A stretch of DNA of 64,000 bases, taken from assembly GCF_901933205.1 (NCBI RefSeq), contig NC_044573.1, forward strand, positions 49,071,493-49,135,492, read 5' to 3'. Below the pieces are notes generated by a model. It had not been told where the DNA came from and did not search any database. It saw only the letters and a list, made by a program, of their open reading frames with translations. The position numbers were made by a program, and so were the translations under genes. Source of the stretch: Camarhynchus parvulus (taxonomy: Eukaryota > Chordata > Aves > Passeriformes > Thraupidae). Numbering within the stretch: position 1 is the stretch's first letter; every line of letters starts with the position of its first letter. Below are positions 27,601 to 36,600 of this stretch, one piece after another.

Positions 27601-30600
27601 TGCTATGGCATAGCCATTGTGCTGATACCACTCTCCTTGTTTATGAAGGAGATAACATCTACATATTAAACAAACTGACCCTGCTGGCTCCAGTGTTTGC
27701 TATTTTCCCTGAATTGGTTTGAACTTACAGTACTTCCACTGCAGTTGGTCTGATAATGAGCTGTTCTTATTAAGTATTGTCACTTTTCCCAATAAAGGCA
27801 AGGCAAAGAGACCTCTATGGCTGTTGCAGAAGTAGTAAAGCATATAATTGACCCCTGTGTGAAAATGCGGGCTGTAGAAAATTTGATTACAGCTGACAGC
27901 CCACAAAATGTGCTGTGCTGTGCAGCCTGTGGACTTTTCTCAGTGGTGTATACAACACAAGAAAGAGAAATAAATCTTTGTTCTGTGCTAGCATACGGGG
28001 TTTTGTCAGTGTGTTATTATCTGGAAGTTCTGTGTTTGAATCCTTTTTTCGTGGCTGGTTGCCTTTTACCTCTGTTTTAATCCCATCTACTCTTACATCT
28101 CTCATATTTCCTGTTAATTGCTTTGATGGATGCTGCATCTATTGGGACAGTAGGTGGGGGAAGTAGAGGACCTCAGAATTGTAATTTTCTAAGTATTTTT
28201 TATAAACCAAAGCTCAAAAGAAAAATTTATTTTTAAAACATAAACTAGTGGAATTAACTGTGTAAGGCAGCTGATCTGTGTAGTACAAATTTGTTACTAA
28301 ATTATAATACTAAATTCTGTTTTACAGGAACACAGTCTCAAATTTGACTATGTGCATGACTGAGATCTCTGAATGAGTGTGTAATTTTTATTTAAATAAA
28401 GACCCCATAGTTAATGATGCCAAAAACTGAGAAAAATCACAAGTTGTGCTAATATCTTTCAGGGATAAAATTCCCCAGCCATCAAGAAATATATTCTAGC
28501 CTACGTTTTTTCTTCTCTTTTACTGATGTCCCAACGACTGCTCCTTGGTGCCAACTTTGATATCAGTTTCTGCAACAGGACACAAAGATGGCTTTGCCCA
28601 GTGGGGTTTAATTTATGCAGATCAGCAGATGGTTTTACCAGGAGTATGATTTGTAATGTTTCCTAAGTGGATGAGTTTGCTTTTTTAAATACCCTGGTAG
28701 CAACAGATTCGTCAATATCTTGCATTATATTTTTGAAATGGCCTTTCAATTACTTTAATTGTGGTTTGTTTGATTTTTTTTTCCCTTTCTCTCTCCCTTC
28801 TTTATTTTCTGTGTAGATTCTGGGACTTTTCCAAGCCTAATCCTTTGCTGGAAACAGTTGAGCATCACACTGAATTTGCATGTGGTCTTGATTTAAGTCT
28901 TCACAACCGTGGTCAGGTAAGAGCTGGGATGCATGTACTGTTCACTTGCCTGTTATAGGCACTGTGGTCGTGACTGGGCTGCAGGACTCAGATCCTGAAT
29001 AAGTCACCAGATTGCAGTAAGCTTCTGGAAGCGAGTCTGGCTGAATGCTTATCAAATAAACCTCATTTCAGGTCCATTTTTATTTGTGAGGCAGTTCCTT
29101 GCATTGGGTAGGAGAGGAGGGCAGAACAGACAAGACTGCAAAATCAGATAACCGAAAGCCATAGTGAGCTCTGGGAAAATGAGGTATTTTGTTTCAGAAG
29201 GAAGAATAGAGAATAGTCTAGAACACTAAGCTGAGATACAGAGTTTCTTCCATCTACTTAAATTGTCAAGTTAAATGTTGGTAGTGTCACACATGATGCC
29301 TAGACCTAGTTTGGCATACTGTTTAGAGGACTAGGAGAGGCTTAATCTGTGGCTGAAATTCAAATACCCTCAGCTATTAAAGGGAATAAGTAGAACCTAT
29401 TTTATCACTAGCCCCTATTTGTGTACTGGTTCTGTAAGGACTCCCCTCTCCTTCTGTTACTACAGTTATTTCTGTTTTGTAAACAGACGATTCTTCTTTG
29501 GTAGTATGATTTTTAGACAAGAAACTTTGAAAAATTAAGTGAATTTTTTGCTTTAAAATGAGAAAGCCTTTAGTTTTCTGCACAAAAATTACTGTAAAGA
29601 TATTAACTGTTATTAATGCACTATTTAACATGCCAGAGATATAGTTTACATCTAGATTCTTCTCAAATTCACAGTAAAATGATATTTTTTACCCCAGATA
29701 AAAATGGTAACATCTGCATTCACATTCTGTTTGGACAAAGCAAATTAAAACCATTGTAATTTCTGCTGGTAAAAGGACACAGGAGAAGGGTGTAAGTTTG
29801 GCCAAATACTTAACTTACTGCACATGGAATCATTCTAGTTAAATGATAGCTTGATGGATTTTCTGTGTGGTTGGTTGTTCCTTAAATTCTGTTGCTTCAG
29901 TGGTGGTGCAGTAACTATACACGAGGCCGTGCTGTGAACATGGGGGAATTTGTAAGGCTCAAAAAAGCTTTCAAGATTCAGGTTATTTTTCATCAGTGCA
30001 AGGCAAGAATACTTAAAGGCCAGCTGCTGGGGGTGGAAACTTCATCCCAAGTGACTGCACAGGTACGATTTGGCGGCAGTGGGTCCAGAGGGAGCAGTGA
30101 GCATAGCATAGTGCATTTAGGGCTTCACAGTCTCACAGCAGTGTATATGCTGAGCCCAGCTCAGTTTTCCATGAAGTTGGTGTGGGTTTGCATTTGGTCT
30201 GAATGAAGAGAGAAGATTTTTTCTTTCATTTTGTATTGAGGATGTGATTACTTTGACTACAAGCCCATTGCTTCATGGTAGATAATGAATTGAAAGAAAA
30301 ATGCACATGCACTTTTACCTCGAAAAAAGGAAAATGATGGTGTGCATACCCATCAACACTAGGACATTTGTGCATTCAGGTATCTTCTTTTCTCACACAG
30401 AAATTCTACAAGTCTGATGTTGGACTTAGTGCAAAAAATCTATAAATCTGGGATACATATCCATATTTACTGAGTGCCAATGTGCGTTCCAGACAGAAGT
30501 TTGGCATTTGCAACAGCTTTGACATTCCTCTGTTTTTTTCCATTGAGTTGATTTAATGTATTGTGAGGGTTGGATATCACAGCAATGCAAATTGTGAATG

Positions 30601-33600
30601 GGTTTTTTTAAAGAAGTTTAAAAATCTGTGATAAAATTAAACTCTGACCAACTTAAGGAGTGAACACAAGGGAAACATAGCCCCCATTTTTATAGGAAGA
30701 CCCATGAGACATCACCTTGAGTATACTTTGTTCAGCTCTGAGTAGGACATGGACCTCTTGGAATGAGTCCAGAGAAAGGCCATGAAGATGATCAGAGGGC
30801 TGAAGCATCTCTCATACAAAGACAGGCTGAGAGAGTTGGGGTTGTTCAGCCTGGAAAAGACAAGGCTCCAGGGAGACCTTGTAGCAGCCTTCCAGTACCT
30901 AAAGGGATCCTCCAAGAGAACTGGAAAGGAACATTTTACAAGGACATAGGGCAAGGGGTAATGGCTTCAAACTGAGAGATCATTGGTAGGTATAAGGGAG
31001 AAATTCTTTACTGTGAGGGTGATGAGACACTGGAACAGGCTACCCAGAGTTATGGATGGAAGAGATCAAGGCCAGGCTGAAAGGGACTTGGAATAACCTG
31101 GTCTAGTGAAAGGTATCCTTGTGCATGTTGGGGAGAGGTTTGAACTAGATGGTCTTTAAGGTCCCTTCCAGCCCAAACCATTCTATGATTCTATGAGCAC
31201 CTGCTGAATAGTTGCTTCCAGTATGAGCCCTTGGAGTCTTTCCCTGGCTTCTGCATCCGTCCAACAAAGATTATTTGCTTAAATTTTATGCTGCTGTTCT
31301 CAATAAGTAGGTTGTCTTTGTTCTTTATAAATCTGATTATGACCTCCTTTATTTGTTTTTTTCATTTTTTTGCATGATTTGTGATTTTCACTGTTTGCTT
31401 TATAAGGAGTTGTGGCTTCAGATTTGAACTGCTTCTCTCCTCCAGGGAGAAAGAGAAGGATCCAGGGAGAATGCAGGGTATTTTATTTATAATGGAGAAG
31501 CTATTCATTTATGCTCAAATTAAGTACCATTTTGGTCATTAACCTTTGCTTTCATTCTTAATGATATCTTTTGTTGTCTAGACAGATTATATTTTCTTTG
31601 ACTTTGCACAGTGAACTTCAGCATTTTTGAAGCATTTTTTTACACATCAAGGAAAAATTATATGCATTATTGAAAGTGTTCAGAATAGATATTGTGATTA
31701 AGTAGCTAGTAATCTAGGAATTACAAGACATTCCTGTGGAACTGATTGAGCTTTGAACAGAACCCTCAGGCAGAGAGGTACAAGCTGGTTCTTGTGCTAA
31801 GGGAGGCAACGTGGAAAAAAATCTGGTCATAAGGAATGTGAAGAGACCCACTAGTATTAGCTAGATGAAACTGTAAACTCCTTTGTGCTTAATTGAATAT
31901 TCTAGTATCTATTTTGGATTATCTGCCTCTATGTAAAGTAGGTGTTTTTTGAAAGCTTTGCATTTTGAAACTCAGATGTTGTTTGGTTTAGGGTTTTTTC
32001 CCCCACTATAATGTTAGTATCAGATTCATAGAAATTTGAGACAACAAAGAAACTTTCAGGTGCATAGAAAAATGTTCATTTTGCGCTGCAAAGCATTAAC
32101 AGAAATGATCCTTAGGATATTCAGTGTATTTCTCTGTTAAACTGCAAGTGCTGCTGTGAGAGTTTGCCAGGCATGTTTTCCAGGAGAAAATACTCCCAAC
32201 TCCAGCTTTCAGCCAAAGTAGCCTAGGCACATATGAGAACAGTGACAAGACCCTAAGCACCAAAAATCTGTTAAATTTGTGATGTTGTATAGTATTAAGA
32301 ACTGAGAAAGTCTGTTTACCCTGTCAGCAACATTAAGAGTATGCAGTTTTTAAAACCAGATAGTTCTGGCCACAATTCTCCTCCCCATGCAACCTGGTGG
32401 GGTCGGGGTGAGTGAGCAGCAGTGTGGTACTCAGTTGCTGGCAGGGATTAAACCATGACACACACACAGTACCCCATATTATGGAGACAGTGGTGGTACC
32501 AGTGTGGTACCCGTGGCTCTTGTGCCCTGTGTTACACTGGCCTTGTGATTTGGCCTTCCTGAACTTCCACTCTCTTCTTCCTAAAGCTGTGGGGTGTCAT
32601 CAGCATGTTCTGCCCAGCCACTGTCTGCTCCTTCCTTGCACATGGCCAGTGGTACTGAGAAGAAGTGCTTGCATTGGTCTGCTGATCTAGTGAAACTGAT
32701 CGTATCCTGCATCACTAAAATTTTAAAGCTGTAATTTCTTACTAGCTGGAGGGAGGCCATGGCCAAACTATATACAGTTGACCTGCATGCCCTGAAGGTG
32801 GCTTGAAATCTAGTTCTAAATTCATCCAGCTTTATGGGGAAATTTTTGATCATTGTCAAGTTTTGGTGTGCAGGTTTGTTCTGCTTGTTTTCTTTGTGCA
32901 GCTTTTGCAGTGTGCTGCATTAACTGTGCCAACGCAGGAAGCAGAAGGGACAGGAGGGGCTGCAGAAGCTGGCTTAACCAGTATAGCCAAATATAAATGC
33001 AGATGATGTCTTTAGTAAGGCTGTTTGGCTATGTATTTTGCTGTTCATTTAAAGTAATTGTGGATGCTCAAGAGGCCCAGAAATGTTGATTGTTCCATAT
33101 AAAAGTGGAGTTACATCTTGTGGAAATGTACAGAAGAACAGATACTCTCTGCTTTTTTTCTTTTGATCACTTGCTCTTATCTTTTACACTTAATTACTAA
33201 GGACCTGATAGCTTCCACCCAGCTGTTGTGGCTATGCTACTGCTATAATTATAACACTATCTGTACTTCATTTTAGTCTCTCCTTATGGTCCTTCTCTAG
33301 GATGCTACTGAAGTTATACACTTTCTTTGATTCTTTGAGATAAAAAGAACCTACTTACCTAATTTCAGAGTGGATTTTTGCATAAAATATCAGATTTTAC
33401 TAGCTGCAAGTGTTAAATCAATCTGAACACCTTACTGAGTTGGAGGGGCTAAAAGAAGGAGATATTTCTTAGTGGTGCTTACTGTATGTCTTTCCCAAAC
33501 TGTGAAAATTAAACTTTCACTGTGTAAGTAAAGCCAGGCACTCATGAGTAATGGTCACTATTTGCCATTGTCAGCAAGAGTTTTTGGTGTTTGGAAAGGT

Positions 33601-36600
33601 TTCTGTCAGGCATCACAATTTTGTAAAAGCTGCAAGTGTTTGGAGAGGAAAATCAATTTTGATACAGAAGTACTGGGGAGGATAGGAGACAGTACTTTCT
33701 TACTCAATAAATGTATTGCTTGTGCATTTTATTTGGTGCAATGGCTTACAAATACTTGCTGCTTCTGTGAGCCCCATCTTTTACTCAGTGTACTGGATTC
33801 TGTTACTCTCCTGCATGACCGGTAAACATTTGAGAAGTCCCAGTGAATTGCACAAGTGAAACTCAGGGGAAGACAGCAGGTTGTTGCAGCTGTTACTGAA
33901 AATAGTGTTTGGCTTATGATTATTTGTGATTATATCCCAAAAGGAAGGAACTGAACTTAACTCTGAGCTGAAGGATGAATTTGAAGGTCAAATAGGGTCA
34001 TTAGAAAACAGTTTCACTGGTGGAAATTGTCTGCATTTGGAGTCACCAAGGTCAGTATCAGCACAGAAAGGCATTTTGCAGTTCCAGTATACCTTCTACA
34101 GAACTTAAAATAGACTTATCAATTAAACTAGTTCTTGGAAGACTGTCTTCCTCCTAATTTTTAGAGTACAGGGGAATTGCTACAAAGTCTATGGAGATTT
34201 CAAGGATTTTTTTCTAATCTGCAACTCACATCTCCATTTCCTTTACAATTTACTGATGAAAGCACACTTGGAAGATTTGGATTCAGGAGTGTGTGGCATA
34301 ACTTCCAAGTTATCTTCCTGTTACCCCTATCAGAGCAACAGAACAAATGATGAGACAGCTCTTGGCTTCTTAGATCAGTTCTTTGTGACGTATCTCTGCA
34401 ATGTGAAAAATAATGCCCCTCATGTTTCTTATCTCTTTTTTTCCTTAAGAAATAAATGGATTTTTAAGCAGCATTTGGAGCATCTGTTTCTGATAACTCT
34501 AATTTTAACCTAGATCTTTATAAGAAGTTCTGTTCCGGGTTTGTTTCATTTTGTCTTTACTGGAAATAATAATTAAATCAAAGTGTGTTTTCTTAAAAGT
34601 AAATAAAAAAAATATGGTGTTACTGAACATTGAAAATAAAAAGTTTTATTTGCAAACTCCCATCACTTTCATTCTCATGTAAAGGTTGGCATCATGCACT
34701 TCACTCTGGCAACTGCTAACCAAACAGGCCACAGTAGTGGTCCAGATTTTCTAGAAGAAAATAGGTATTGAATGAGTTTAAACTCATGCATGATCCATTA
34801 TGGACTTGACCAATTAGTTTTAATGTTCACCTGTGAAAATAATTTGATGAGTAGCAAACCTAATAGCTTGCTTTATCTTCAATTAATCTCCATCCCACAA
34901 GCTTAGAGGATGTTCAGGATCCCTCAAAAACATGTAATAATGATATAAATAGACCATTAAGTTATGTTTGACAAGACACAGAAGCTAAGAAACTAAAAGA
35001 GGAAGGGAAACACAACTAATGAGAGTCAAGAACTGATTTTTTTTTTCTGCTGGCTCTTCTACAGAAAAAAGAAAAGACAGGTCTCATTTGAAAATGGGAT
35101 GGGGAGAAGCTGAGAAATGGGTCTCTCTCAGGCACATTTACATATTATCACGTGATTCATTATGAGCACTCTGGGAACTCAGTGGCACCAAGATAGTTCT
35201 GGAGATACTAATCTAGAGAGGGCTGTACTTTGTTCTGATTAAACCCTTTCATAAAGGGTAATTGAACTCTTAACTTTTTAGTTGCTCTTTTGAATATATT
35301 TAATCTTGATTATGCTAGCAGATTTATTGTGCCTTCAAGTGCTGAATAAAAAAGTTGGTGGCTAACTTGGGAGTTTTCTCTTGTTCTCTTGCTTCTTCTG
35401 AAGAGTAAAGAGGCAGAATGTCATGCAGGTAATTGCACTAGACTGAGTGGATTGCCCTGGGGTGCTGGAAAAGGTCTAAGTCTATTGCAAGGCAAGATGA
35501 TTGTGATGAATAGGAAACAGAGGGCCTGTCAAGGGAGTAAATCAGTTAGTGAGTCAATGGAAATGGCTCTGATAAATGAATGGATGTCAGTATTAAATCA
35601 GTTGGTGAAAAACATTGTTATACTCTGGGACAAGGATAAACATTTCAATAAAATGCAGGGTAGCTGTTTTAGCTGAGTTGAACTGTGATTTTATAGTCAA
35701 GCAATTAGCTTTCTGGGATGACTGCAGTTTCTTTGTTTCTTTGCTTGCTTTTCTGGCTTTACTTGAAGAGAAATACAGTAATCCCCATTTTTTGGACTTG
35801 TTTTTGTATTTTTGCTGGCAGATAAATTGGCAAGATATTTATTCTGCAGTAACAACAGTATAGTACCTTTAGTGTATATGCTGGTGTCATAACTTTGCTA
35901 CTGAAATAAAAGCATTAAAGACAATTAATAAATGTCATTTTGTTAGACTGCCTTTGTTCCATGTAGCTTTTGTTACAATGAAAATTACCAGGCTTAGAAT
36001 GCTTCTTCTATTTGTGCTATTTCTTGATATAGTTTAGCAGTCGGTGCAACAAAGAATATTCTTGTTTTACCATTAAGCTCTAATTATTCTGCTTTTCCCT
36101 GCTATTCAATAGTTAAAAGTTTCTATAGTAAAACTGCATTCTATAGTTACAAGGGTATTCATAAATGATAGTGAAAGTTGCATGATACACAAAATATACC
36201 ATGCAAAATAGTCAATATTATAATGATATTGCAATTTATACAGTTCAACAACCCAAACAAACCATGCACCCTCTAAAAACTGAAATCAGTGAGATTTGTT
36301 TGAATATCAGAGTGAAATTTGTCCCCAAGATAGCAGACATTTTTTACAGGACGACAAACTTCCATCCCTTCTTGCTCCTAATGGAGGGATTTTTATCAAG
36401 TGTGCAAATCAAGTGTGAGTCCATTTTCAGTTTTCCTTTGTCTTCATCTCACCACAGGAGGACTTTCTTCACCTGTCAGTTACATCATCTCATTGATCAA
36501 AACATAAACTCCAGGAACTTGCCCCTTTTTGTATGCTGTATTTATTTACTGTGGTGTGCTGGATGAGGCCTTCATCCCAATGAAATTTCTACCTCTATTT

